From Isoetes taiwanensis (taxonomy: Eukaryota; Streptophyta; Lycopodiopsida; Isoetales; Isoetaceae), in the NCBI GenBank assembly GCA_021234155.1, contig JAJEKV010000035.1, positions 1 to 64,000 of the forward strand: 64,000 nucleotides of DNA, read 5' to 3'. Every line of letters begins with the position of its first letter. Positions within the stretch are counted from its first letter, which is position 1. The translations under genes were made by a program, and so were the position numbers. The notes below the pieces were generated by a model. It was given only the letters and a program-made list of their open reading frames with translations. It was not told the DNA's origin and did not search any database. This document shows positions 55,686 through 64,000 of the stretch, piece by piece.

Positions 55686-56899
55686 ATGGCCCAACGCTTC
55701 AATGTTACTGAAGCACAATATCAGCAAGCCTTGTCTAATGCTAGTTACATTGCATCCCAGTTAGCATTGCCCACGCCTAGCAGTCAGCAAGAGTATGACA
55801 GGCAAGTGGAATTGCTGTCTATTCTGTACCGCTTTCTCCCAGATATTTATCTGCAACCTTCGCAACCTCCTTTGCCTAATGGTCCTCCACCAGAAACTCC
55901 TCCACCGCCACCTAACCTGAGAAAATGGTTAGAAAAAGCGGATATGCCGTCTTTCAAAGGGGGAAAGACAAAGCCTGTCAAGGTTGTCAGTTTTATTAGC
56001 CAATGGGAAAAGTTCTTTGAACGAGTGCAGGCAACAGATGTGGAAAGACTGCAAGCCATGGACACTTATTTGAAAGATCGAGCTCAAGCATGGTGGCAAG
56101 GCAGACGAGAATGTGATCCCAGGATCAATAACTGGGAAAGTTTCAAAACGGCTTTTGAAGCACATTATTTACCCTCTAACTATCACAGTGAGTTACGCAG
56201 GGAATGGGATCGTCTGAAATAGGGGGAAATTGAGAGTATTCAGTCCTACACTTCCAAATTCACTCATTTAGCGGCACTAATAAGGGGAAAGAGCTTCTGA
56301 GAAAATATGTCAGTGGATGTAGGGATGATATTTATGCGGAAATGGAAATATTTCACCCTAAAGATTTAAATGAAGCCATAAAACTAGCATCTGCAGTGGA
56401 GCCGAAACTAGATCCAAAGTCTAGGAAGTTTGATATTTGGGATGAGGAAACCTCAGATCATGAGGACAAAAAGAGTAGCAAAGAGAAAAACGGAAGTAAG
56501 GATTCTTCCAAGAACTTCAAGAGGAAGAGAAATAATGGCAATGGTAATGGTTCCGAAAGGAAGCGAGAGGAGGGAAGCCAAATTAGACTGTGGAAGGAAA
56601 CTAAGGAACCAAAGGGAGGATGCTATAGATGCGGAGGAAATCATTTCCTAAGGGATTGCCCGTTTGGAGAAGGGGGGATCACAAAAGTTGAACCACCTAA
56701 ACCTCAAAAGGTTGTACCAATGCATGCTATTGAAGGTCCCAAGCCCGTGGTTGTACAAATGCATGCTATTGAAGGTCCCAAGCCCGTGGAGGATATACCT
56801 GAGACCTCTAAAGCTGCTGAAGATCGGAAGAAAGATGAGGAACGGGCAAAGGCTATTGCCAAAGAACGAAGGTGGCTCCAAATTGGAACTATGGGGTAA
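55686..56899 (+). pseudogene. Ty3/gypsy-type Gag protein of the TR-GAG-like element
   Basis: From ATG 55686 a Gag of the Retrotrans_gag type reads through a proline-rich stretch (PPETPPPPPNLRKW). It continues to FISQWEKFFERVQA and DRAQAWWQGRRECDPRINNW. It stops at TAG 56221-56223, and after a frameshift the frame at 56342-56899 continues with FHPKDLNEAIKLASAVEPKL. A Lys/Ser-rich region follows, with one CCHC-like knuckle CYRCGGNHFLRDC. A 51-bp tandem duplication repeats MHAIEGPKPV near 56720-56790. No protease, RT or integrase follows. The stop and frame change mean that this copy is defective. Confidence 0.85.
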
Positions 56900-57086
56900 A
56901 AATCTTAAAAAAAATTTACATCGCTTAGGATAAAATTTGTAAGATTTGATTTGATTTGATTTGTAAGATTTGATTTTTATGTGGAATAAAAATTAAATTA
57001 TTATGAAAGCATGGTGCATTAGATGTAAATTTTTGTAAGGTGGTAATTGTTGTTATAGCACAATAGGCCTAACAAAAATTACATCA

Positions 57087-57255
57087 GTATCGCGGAGATA
57101 CAATTAAGTAGTACCGCGGAGGTACGAAAAATACTAACGTATCGTGGAGATACAATAGTTTAGTATCGTGGAGATACTATCAAATAGTACTGCGGAGGTA
57201 CAAACGATAGCAATGTGCCGCGGAGGTACAAGGATATATCGTACTGTGGAAGTAC
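57087..57255 (+). repeat. Seven spaced 15-nt palindromic repeats with compensating stem bases
   Basis: Units start at 57087, 57111, 57139, 57163, 57187, 57215 and 57241. Each has the form GTA-Y-[CT]G[CT]GGA[GA]-R-TAC: a 4-bp stem around a 7-nt loop such as CGCGGAG. Stems are GTAT/ATAC in units 1, 3 and 4 and GTAC/GTAC in units 2, 5 and 7. Unit 6 is GTGC/GTAC with a G-U pair. Starts are 24-28 nt apart, and the spacers are AT-rich and not conserved. They lie between the Gag stop and the 3' LTR. Confidence 0.9.
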
Positions 57256-57387
57256 GTGGATATCCATAACTATTTCTTGAATTTGCAGAACCTTCAGACG
57301 CATGGGAGCAATCACTTTAAGAAGGGATGGGCCCCACTGGAGCGGCTTTGGAAGATCGCGGACGATCTTCTTTAAGAAGGGATGGAT

Positions 57388-58210
57388 TGATATGGGGCAT
57401 GCTAGGGGGAGTGGTCCAGAAGAAAAGAATTAAGGCAATGGGGAATTAAAAACCAATGGTTACAAGATACCATGGGAAAAAGGGGGCAAGGTATTTTACA
57501 AGACCATTAAAATAAAAGGAAAGAGAGATATTTTCAAAGGAAAGGGAAATATCTTAAGGCAAATAATACAAATAGAATTCGTGCAAGCAAATTAAGCCGA
57601 CACCAAAAAGGACGGATCGGGAGGTGATGGAAATAGCAAAAGCTGCACCTTTTTCTCCGACAAAAAGGTCCGATTGGGTTATAACAGAGGAGAACGGCCA
57701 GTTTTATAAAGACAGCAGAATCTCAGACTTTGCTTTCGGCTTCTGCAAAAATTCGGCACTCTGATAATTCATGTTTTGATTCCGGCAGCAAAAACTTGGG
57801 TTTTGATTGCTATTGTTTAAGTCCGACCTGCATCTCTCTGGTTTAGCCGAGGATCTTGTAAGTGGGGCTTCTAGATCTGCAGTGACTTCTGGCTTTCTGG
57901 ATAAGTCTGAGATTTAGTCCAGTTCTATTCCTTGGTGGTTGGATTGAGCCCATCTAAGCCAATACTACTGTAAATTGGACTGATCATAAGCTGAAGGGAA
58001 AATAGGCTGTGATCAATTCCTTTCACTCAAATTCCCTTGGAAATTGCCTTAGTTCTTTTCTGGATCCGGTTGGGTGGAAACTGGATGCCCAATCCATTGG
58101 TTGTGGAAACCAAGCTATTTGTACTTATCAACAGATTGTTCTTTCTTTGTTTTGCCTATACAATTGTTGTTCAAAGTAATTACGTCTTTAAGTCCCCTTA
58201 AAGCGTATCA
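57388..58210 (+). repeat. TR-GAG-like element, 3' LTR
   Basis: 823 bp, TG...CA, followed directly by the TCCTC duplication and the copia integrase reading frame. Confidence 0.95.
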
Positions 58211-60845
58211 TCCTCATTGTCTTCAAGGTCAATCCCCTCTGGTTCAGAAGGGATATCTTCCATGTCATTAGCAGCAGCTTCTTCTAGTGGGACATCATGC
58301 TTTTGGTCTGCACCTTCTTTAGCTTCATCATCTGCATTTGCCTCATACCATTCAAGCCTGCTTGATTTCTCCTTTTTCCCAAAGAAGAACGTGTGTTCAT
58401 CAAACTCAACACTTCTTCTCACAATGATTTTCTTCGTGAGTGGAACATACAAGCGATATCCTTTTGTGTGATCGTCATAGCCGACAAACATGCATTCTAC
58501 TGCCCTCATAGAGAGTTTACCTCGAGGGCGTTCTTGCTGGCTCAAGTGTGCATACGCCCTGCAGCCGAAGATTTTCAGTTCATGCACATCTGGTTTGTGG
58601 CCTGACCACATTTCTTCGGGAACCACATTTGGGTTGGCTTTAGTGGGTATGCGATTTAGCAGGTAGCATGCTGTGTGTACCGCTTCAGCCCAAAAAATTA
58701 GATCAATTCCTCTTCCATGGATCATTGCACGAGCACATTCCAATATGGTGCGGTTTTTTCTCTCAACCACACCGTTTTGTTGATGTTCATAGGCCACTGA
58801 CTTTTGGTGGTGGATTCCAGCATCTTGTAGGAAAGTGCTGAACTTGGTATTGAGAAATTCCCTGCCCTGATCAGTTCTGATGGTTTTGACCACCTGTTCA
58901 ATTTGCTTTTCCACCTTCCTCTTCCATTTGGTGAAAGTATTGAAAGCCTCTGATTTGTGTTTAAGGAAGAACACCTGGTTCTTCCTACTAAAGTCATCGA
59001 TCACCAGCATGAAGTATTTGGATCCTCCAAGTGATTTTACACTGGCTGGTCCCCACAAATCGATGTGTAACAGTTCCAACTGTTTGGTTGCCCTTTTTGT
59101 TTTCTCCTTCTTATATGGTTTCCGTTTGAGCTTACCCAATACACACCCTTCAAAAATGGCATGAGGCTTGGAAATCTTTGGCAGACCAGTGACTAATTCC
59201 TGTGCCTTCATCTGTTTGATGAGAGGGTAGTTAGCATGCCCTAATCGTTCATGCCATGTCTTGGCCTTTTGCAGTTCTATTGAAGTCAGTGCTGTGCTAG
59301 AGTTGGCAGTCCAACTAAGCTGGTATATGTTGCTAGCCCTTGTCCCTGTGGCAATGATCTCCTTCCTGTCCTTCACAATGCATCTGCCATTGCCAAAATT
59401 GATATGGAATCCCGCATCATCCATTTTTGATATGGAAAGCAAGTTCGCTTCAAGGTCCGGCACGTGAAGGACATTCTTTAGGTGCAATGACCCCTGTGGC
59501 AGACTGAGCTTTACACTCCCAACTCCTGCAATGTTCAGTTTACCCTTGCCTATTCTCACTTTTCTCCCTGTCTTATTGGGCTAGTAATCCAGAAACAACT
59601 CCTTTTGTCGGGTCATATTCTAGATACCAGACTCGCTGAATTATGTCACATGCAATAAGACATGAGGCTGTGGCACTTGTGCATCTCCACATAACATATG
59701 TCACTATGACTTGCAGCATACTAAACAAATATGGAAATATGAACGTGAACTTGCCAAATTTGCTAGCTGTAGGTTCTGTTGTTGCAAAAAATGCCCTTCC
59801 AGCTGAAACAATTGAATCATCATCTGATGATTCTGAATTCTCTTCTTCTGAGGAGCTGCTCTTGCTTGCCTTATGTGCCCTCGGATCTTCCTTTTTCTTC
59901 TTGGATAGTCCCCTTTCTTTCTCCTTGTCTCGTGAAGCTTTAGGTTCATGCTTCCTCCTTCTCCTATCTGGCTCAGGGCAATTCCTTCCTATATGCCCAA
60001 CTTTGTTGCAATTAAAGCATTTCCGAGAATCCTCACGATTCCCCATAAATCCCTGGTTTTCCTTGTGTCCAGGTTTCTTGTTGCCTCCCTGATTTCTTTC
60101 TTCAAGAATGAGTTGTTAACATGCCCACTCTAATTCAACCTTTTCAGCTGAGCCAATAATGTTTTTCACATTATTGTAGGTTGGAGGAAGACCTAGCAGC
60201 AATGCTCCTACAATAACATCTTCATCATGAGCTTTCTTCATGCCCTGTAACTGCTTGGCTGCCAAGGGGGGTTCACATAGTTATAGCCGTACAATTCATG
60301 TGAGTGACCCAAAAGGGTTTATTTTGGACTTGAACCATACATATACTCTTACCGAGGGGGCTTTTTTTAGGTGCCTCTGGTTCAATACGTGGCTGAAATG
60401 GGGGTTTTGGAAGATTTCTAAAATGTATACAAGGGGGTTTTCGGCGACCCCTTGCACGCACATGTGGTACCCCCTATATGATAGGTGCACCCCCCGGGTT
60501 GGCTGCTTGGCGTATGATACCCATGTACTCTTCCATGGAGTCACAATCCTTGAGCTTGGTGGTGAACACTACACTATACAGATTTGCTTGGACATAAAAA
60601 TGCCCTTTATTGTATGATTTCTTGAGTTGTTCCCATGCTTCTCTTGCAGATGCAGCTTCTGCAACCTGTGGCATAAGAGTATCATCAAGATACTTGAGAA
60701 TTCTACTCTTAGTTGTCCAGTCTTTCTGCAACCACTTGGCTAAAGCTTGCCTTTCAGCTTCTGTCTTTACAGAATCTTTAGCTGCAGCTTCTCCCTTAAC
60801 CACTTGGGCTGTCGTTGGCATCGTGGTTGTGCCTTTTGCACGCAT
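58211..60845 (-). pseudogene. Copia element 2 gag and pol, 5' part (to integrase)
   Basis: Gag starts at 60845 (UBN2-like: KDWTTKSRILKYLDDTLMPQ, SAREAWEQLKKSYN). It is interrupted by the hAT-like MITE at 60263-60498 and resumes with AAKQLQGMKKAHDEDVIVGA and LLLGLPPTYNNV. A CCHC knuckle, CFNCNKVGHIGRNC, lies in 60046-59573, followed by stops around the protease. The frame at 59559-58211 holds the pre-integrase motif TWHERLGHANYPLIKQM. Integrase D, D and E lie in HIDLWGP, RTDQGREF and HQQNGVVERKN. The frame ends at the insertion of the gag-only element, and the other half is at 53185-54811. Confidence 0.9.
60263..60498. mobile_element. 236-bp hAT-like MITE inserted in copia 2 gag
   Basis: Short terminal inverted repeats (CAAGGGGGGTTCAC and, reversed, CCCGGGGGGTGCAC) are flanked by the exact 8-bp duplication TTGGCTGC (60255-60262 and 60499-60506). 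Removing the element and one duplication restores the gag frame RQAAKQLQ. The 8-bp duplication and C-x-x-GGG termini point to the hAT superfamily. No coding capacity. Confidence 0.88.
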
Positions 60846-61017
60846 AGGAGGTCTGGGCTCATCTCCTTATACAATCCCCCATAATCCCTTTTCACAAAGC
60901 TTCGTCTGCACCTTAAGAAACCAGTGATAAAAATTGGTGTGATTTAGTGGCTCAATCCTCATGATTAGAGCTCAGCTTAGCCTGCCTTTCAACTTCCTCG
61001 GGCCCTGGATCGTGGCC

Positions 61018-61029
61018 GCTCTGATACCA
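61018..61029 (-). promoter_or_regulatory. Primer-binding site of copia element 2
   Basis: GCTCTGATACCA on the plus strand, that is TGGTATCAGAGC on the coding strand, directly abutting the LTR stub. Confidence 0.9.
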
Positions 61030-61039
61030 TGAAAATAAG

Positions 61040-64000
61040 AATAGAATAGAATAGGTTTTTAGCGTCCACGGAGACCAATTGGCCTATGGGACCCAAACAA
61101 AAAGAGAGCAGCAAGCATATTACTGACAGGATTAAAAAACCCACCGAAGGGTTTTCGAGGGAAAAACCTTAGCGCATAAGCATGCCGGCACATCGCAAAT
61201 TGCATAGGACAGGTTCAAGACCGCCCCGTAGGACACAAATGCGTCCGTGCATCCATAACCTCCTCGGAGGTATGACCCGGCAGAAACCCAATCGGCGCCA
61301 GAAGTCAATAATCGATGCAACGGCTGGCCGTGCACTAGTAGTCGAACATACCTCTCTGGGATATGGGCAAATGCCGCGATCCGAGGGTATGACATTCATC
61401 CTCAATCGCCCGGTGGCAACACCGGCAAAGCCTTTGCTCGTGCTTCCCGAGCCCAACGCCTGCTTTCAATGCGGAGGCGATGTGCACCCGTCGCGAATGG
61501 AAGCTATAAGTCTCAAGGCCGCAACCGGGTGTACAAGGCATCGAGTGCGGGCCTCTTGTGAGCCTAGGATTGACTTGTCGCGATAGTGTGCCAGCCTTAA
61601 CGCGGCGCCGAGCCTGCGCATCCCGAGCTTGCGGAAGGAAAGTAGCATCTAGGTACGCTTTAAGTGCCTCGCGATCTTTCTTTGTCCCGACACGGACGAT
61701 CTGCTTGCCCTCGCGACGCCCCCCGGTGAGAACCACTCGAGCTTGCTTGTCTTTCCAGCCAGGATTTCGGCATTGGGGACCCATCGCCCGTGGTCAAAGC
61801 AAGATGGGGCAAGCGTGTATCAGCCATAGCGACCACCTTTTGGAAGTAAACGATATGGCGTTCCAATGCAGCCCGTTGAAGGGTAGAAAGCCTGTCTCTG
61901 GAGTAGGATCTGGTACGGAACTGTGGACTTCACCCCCAGGGCCCGTGCCAAGAAGGCCTTCTGCACCTGCTTTCGAGGTCATTCCATGTGTTGAGGGAGA
62001 TGACCGGGACCCCACACTTCGCCCCATACAACAGACCGCTCAACCAAGGCCCAAAACAAATGTGACTCGGTGGCCCCAAAGTACATAACTCGCCTTGTGG
62101 CTGTTGTTCGCATGGCATATAGTGCTTTCCAACCCGCCGTGACCCGCCCGATAGCCGCATCCCAATGGGTGGTAGTTGAGAACTCAATCCCCAAGTACTT
62201 GTAGGTTGGAGCCACCTCTACTTCTTGCCCCCGGTAAGTGAAGGTGGGAAGCCTTGGTCGGCGGACGATGCAACTAGCAGCACCCTAGTTTTGGCCAAGT
62301 TCACTTTCGCATGCCGAATTGGCAAAAGTGTCAAGAGCATCCGGTGTGACGCCGCATGTCCTCCGGGAGTGTAGGCCATGAGGTTGACATCATCGGCATA
62401 TATGAGTTGCCGGATTGTGTGATGCATGAGATGTGCGCCCGCACCTCCATGCTCGAGAGAGCCAATCTTCCAACCGATCAATGTATAGGCCAAAGAGTGT
62501 GGGGAGAGGGGGGCAACCCCGACGCCTCCAATGCTACCGATTACCGGTTGTCTTGCTGATGTGATACGGCCCCGAGCATGCCTCGCATGCAGCCTATATA
62601 ATGCATTCGCAAGTCCGGGGGTCCCCTACCGCCGCAATCGTCCCCGAGCTTGTTGCGGGTAATCGTGGTCGGCTTTTGCAAAATCAACGAAACAACAAAG
62701 CGAGGTTCTGCCGGGCGATTCCCGCTATCCTCAATCAATGTGCGCAGAGTGAAGATATGATCAATGGTGGAATGTCCGGGCGGAAACCCCGCCTTAAGAG
62801 CTCGCACCTCCATTTCCTCGCCCATATTGTCACCGCAATGCTCTCAAGGATGCCAGCCAACGGTTTTGCAAAGAGAGAGCTGACCATAATAGTACGGTAG
62901 TTGGCGGGCATTGAGGGTCCCCGCTTTGTAGATGGGCACTACTCGCTAGTGGCCCATTGCGTAGGGAAGCCTTCTCGCAATGCTTTATTGAACAATGCCG
63001 TGAGGGACAGGCACCGTGGAGGCCCGGCCCATTTCCAAGTTACGCACGCATGCCATCTAAATCTGCCGCCTTCCCATTAGCTAGACGTCAGAGGCCCATG
63101 ATAACATCCCCTTCCGTGATAACCGTGAGCCATGCCTATCTGTGGAGGGATCGGTGCGGCCCCCCCGAATTAAATGCACATACCGCTGTGTACCGCACCC
63201 ATTGCTCCGGAGGTGATGTTCCCTGTGGGTCGTAAGGCTTGCTCAAGACCCTTCTCCGTAATGTCCCGGGGTGCGGGTCCAGAGACCAAACATCGGTTCT
63301 TTATGCTCGCAAGGTATCCGCCTTCTTGTTCTTGAGAAAGGAGCGGTATTGACTGATGGCCTGTGGGCGGGAGATGGGATCAGTGACTTGCCGGAGTGTG
63401 CATTTGAGCTCCCGACACTCATCATCAAACCATTTGTTGCGGGGAAAGGTGGTAGTGCCTGTGGTTCGCCGTGAGCGGCCTCTCCCAAAGCATTTTTCAG
63501 CAGCCGCCAGAAGCAGGCGAGTCAGCTCAGCAGATTGCTCTTGAAGTGTGGGGAGTTGCAGCAGTCCCGCCAGATCGTGCTCAAGCAGCTGGGCATAGGT
63601 CCCTGCACGGTTGTAGTCCAGGCGCAGCTGGAAGCCTCCCAATGGAGATGCATGAACAGGGGCCGGTGGTCCGAATCTACTTCCTCGTCCCGAGTGTCTG
63701 TCCCGATGGAAAAATAAGTAACCAGGTGCAGATCTCGTTCCTCAACCAGCAGATAATCCACCACACTGGAGCCGCCCCCTTGGTTCTCCTGTCTACAAGT
63801 GTAGCAACTGGAAGACGGCCATTGTGCCAGCCCATTACAAATAACCAGGTCAAAGATACTACTTAGCAACAACAACTGCCTGCCATAGCGCAAAATATGG
63901 CTGTCATCTGATATCCTTGACCAAGCCACCTCTGCGGGGTTTCAACCGCAAGACGCCCTCCGCCGGGGATCAAATTTTGGAACCCCTTTCGGCTCCCCGT
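61040..64000 (-). mobile_element. LINE (non-LTR retrotransposon), 3' part, truncated by window edge
   Basis: GC-rich minus-strand sequence with several frame breaks. Beginning at the right edge, an endonuclease part has VVDYLLVEERD and SDHRPLFMH (63929-63640). Reverse transcriptase pieces are LKAGFPPGHSTIDHIFTLR (about 62800-62730) and the catalytic LIYADDVNLMAY (about 62408-62375). A C-terminal cysteine/histidine region has CTPGCGLETYSFHSRRVH, then RLCRCCHRAIEDECH (about 61510-61390). This is the normal EN-RT-zinc order of plant LINEs. The 3' end is a TTCTA pentanucleotide tail (61040-61060, minus strand), which sits in the 5' LTR of copia 2. Multiple frameshifts make it inactive. Confidence 0.82.

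Larger units (their letters stand above)
54828..58210 (+). mobile_element. Gag-only LTR retrotransposon (TR-GAG-like), nested in copia 2
   Basis: Two LTRs, 54828-55648 and 57388-58210 (about 822 bp, TGATATGGGG...GCGTATCA), are nearly identical. They are flanked by the duplication TCCTC (54823-54827 and 58211-58215). A TGGTATCAGAGC primer site (55651-55662) follows the 5' LTR, and a purine tract (AAGAAGGGATGGAT) precedes the 3' LTR. The interior of 1.74 kb encodes only a Gag protein and has no pol. This is the organisation of TR-GAG elements described in plants, which depend on an autonomous partner for reverse transcription and integration. LTR similarity suggests recent insertion. Confidence 0.93.
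52773..61039 (-). mobile_element. Second Ty1/copia retrotransposon, with three nested insertions
   Basis: Minus-strand element. The 3' LTR is 52773-53019 (247 bp, TG...CA) and is preceded on the coding strand by the polypurine tract TTTGAGGGGGAG (53020-53031). The primer-binding site TGGTATCAGAGC (minus strand, 61018-61029) abuts the first 10 bp of the 5' LTR (TGAAAATAAG, 61030-61039), after which LINE sequence begins. The coding part is split by the gag-only LTR element (54828-58210) and by a hAT-like MITE (60263-60498). The outer end of the 5' LTR would lie beyond the window, past the LINE, so a target duplication cannot be checked. Confidence 0.85.

Noticed and set aside
57087-57255. CRISPR-like spaced repeats
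   Set aside because: Units are 15 nt with 9-13-nt spacers, in a plant retroelement, with no cas genes; structurally unlike a CRISPR array.
61182-62088. Plus-strand ORFs of 134 and 176 codons
   Set aside because: They are opposite-strand shadows of the GC-rich LINE coding region and show no motifs of their own.

Overview
This window looks like plant nuclear DNA. Plant-type Ty1/copia and Ty3/gypsy retrotransposons use initiator-Met tRNA primer sites. There are many decayed PPR gene pieces, fragments of plastid-pathway genes (EF-Ts, HDS/IspG), GT-AG introns of about 70-80 bp and long AT-rich gene-poor spacers. The repeat load and the number of processed or broken gene fragments suggest a large genome, perhaps a fern or other seedless plant; the lineage is inference and low confidence.

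Only two loci look like intact host genes. A two-exon gene at 9221-12129 (+) encodes a 943-residue TPR/CHAT-domain protein, a predicted caspase-like peptidase with its His/Cys pair retained. A single-exon gene at 42813-43964 (+) encodes a 383-residue protein I do not recognise. Everything else recognisable is a relic: PPR pieces (4.6-5.7, 30.8-31.0, 46.1-46.3 and 51.1-51.5 kb), a proteasome RPN6 scrap (5.9 kb), a 2OG-Fe(II) dioxygenase (6.3-6.8 kb), a plastid EF-Ts polyprotein (14.1-14.9 kb), a calmodulin-like gene (16.9-17.2 kb), a chimera of HDS and plastid rRNA pseudouridine synthase exons (31.4-31.9 kb), a ZIP metal transporter (33.9-34.2 kb) and a neprosin/DUF239 gene (39.6-39.95 kb).

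Mobile elements are nested, and several can be delimited to the base. (1) A copia element at 17624-30200 has 5-bp target duplications AGAAG, and its 3' LTR is split exactly at an A|T by two head-to-tail Helitron-like units (18289-22001 and 22002-24835). (2) A 4.8-kb terminal-inverted-repeat DNA transposon at 34665-39475 (4-bp duplication ATAC) carries a coiled-coil/RING gene, an FCP1/NIF-type phosphatase-like segment and a broken transposase. A 233-bp MITE at 32034-32266 shares its terminal sequence and has a matching empty site at about 41.95 kb. (3) A second copia element (52773 to at least 61039, minus strand) is interrupted by a gag-only LTR element (54828-58210, duplication TCCTC), a 236-bp hAT-like MITE (60263-60498, duplication TTGGCTGC) and a LINE whose tail sits in the 5' LTR (61040 to window end). 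Two gypsy integrase relics (45.4-45.8 and 47.2-48.9 kb) lie between these regions.

The items most deserving a second look are the tandem Helitron units, the gene cargo of the TIR transposon, a series of seven 15-nt hairpins with compensating stem bases inside the gag-only LTR element (57087-57255), the TPR-CHAT protein and the orphan 383-residue protein.
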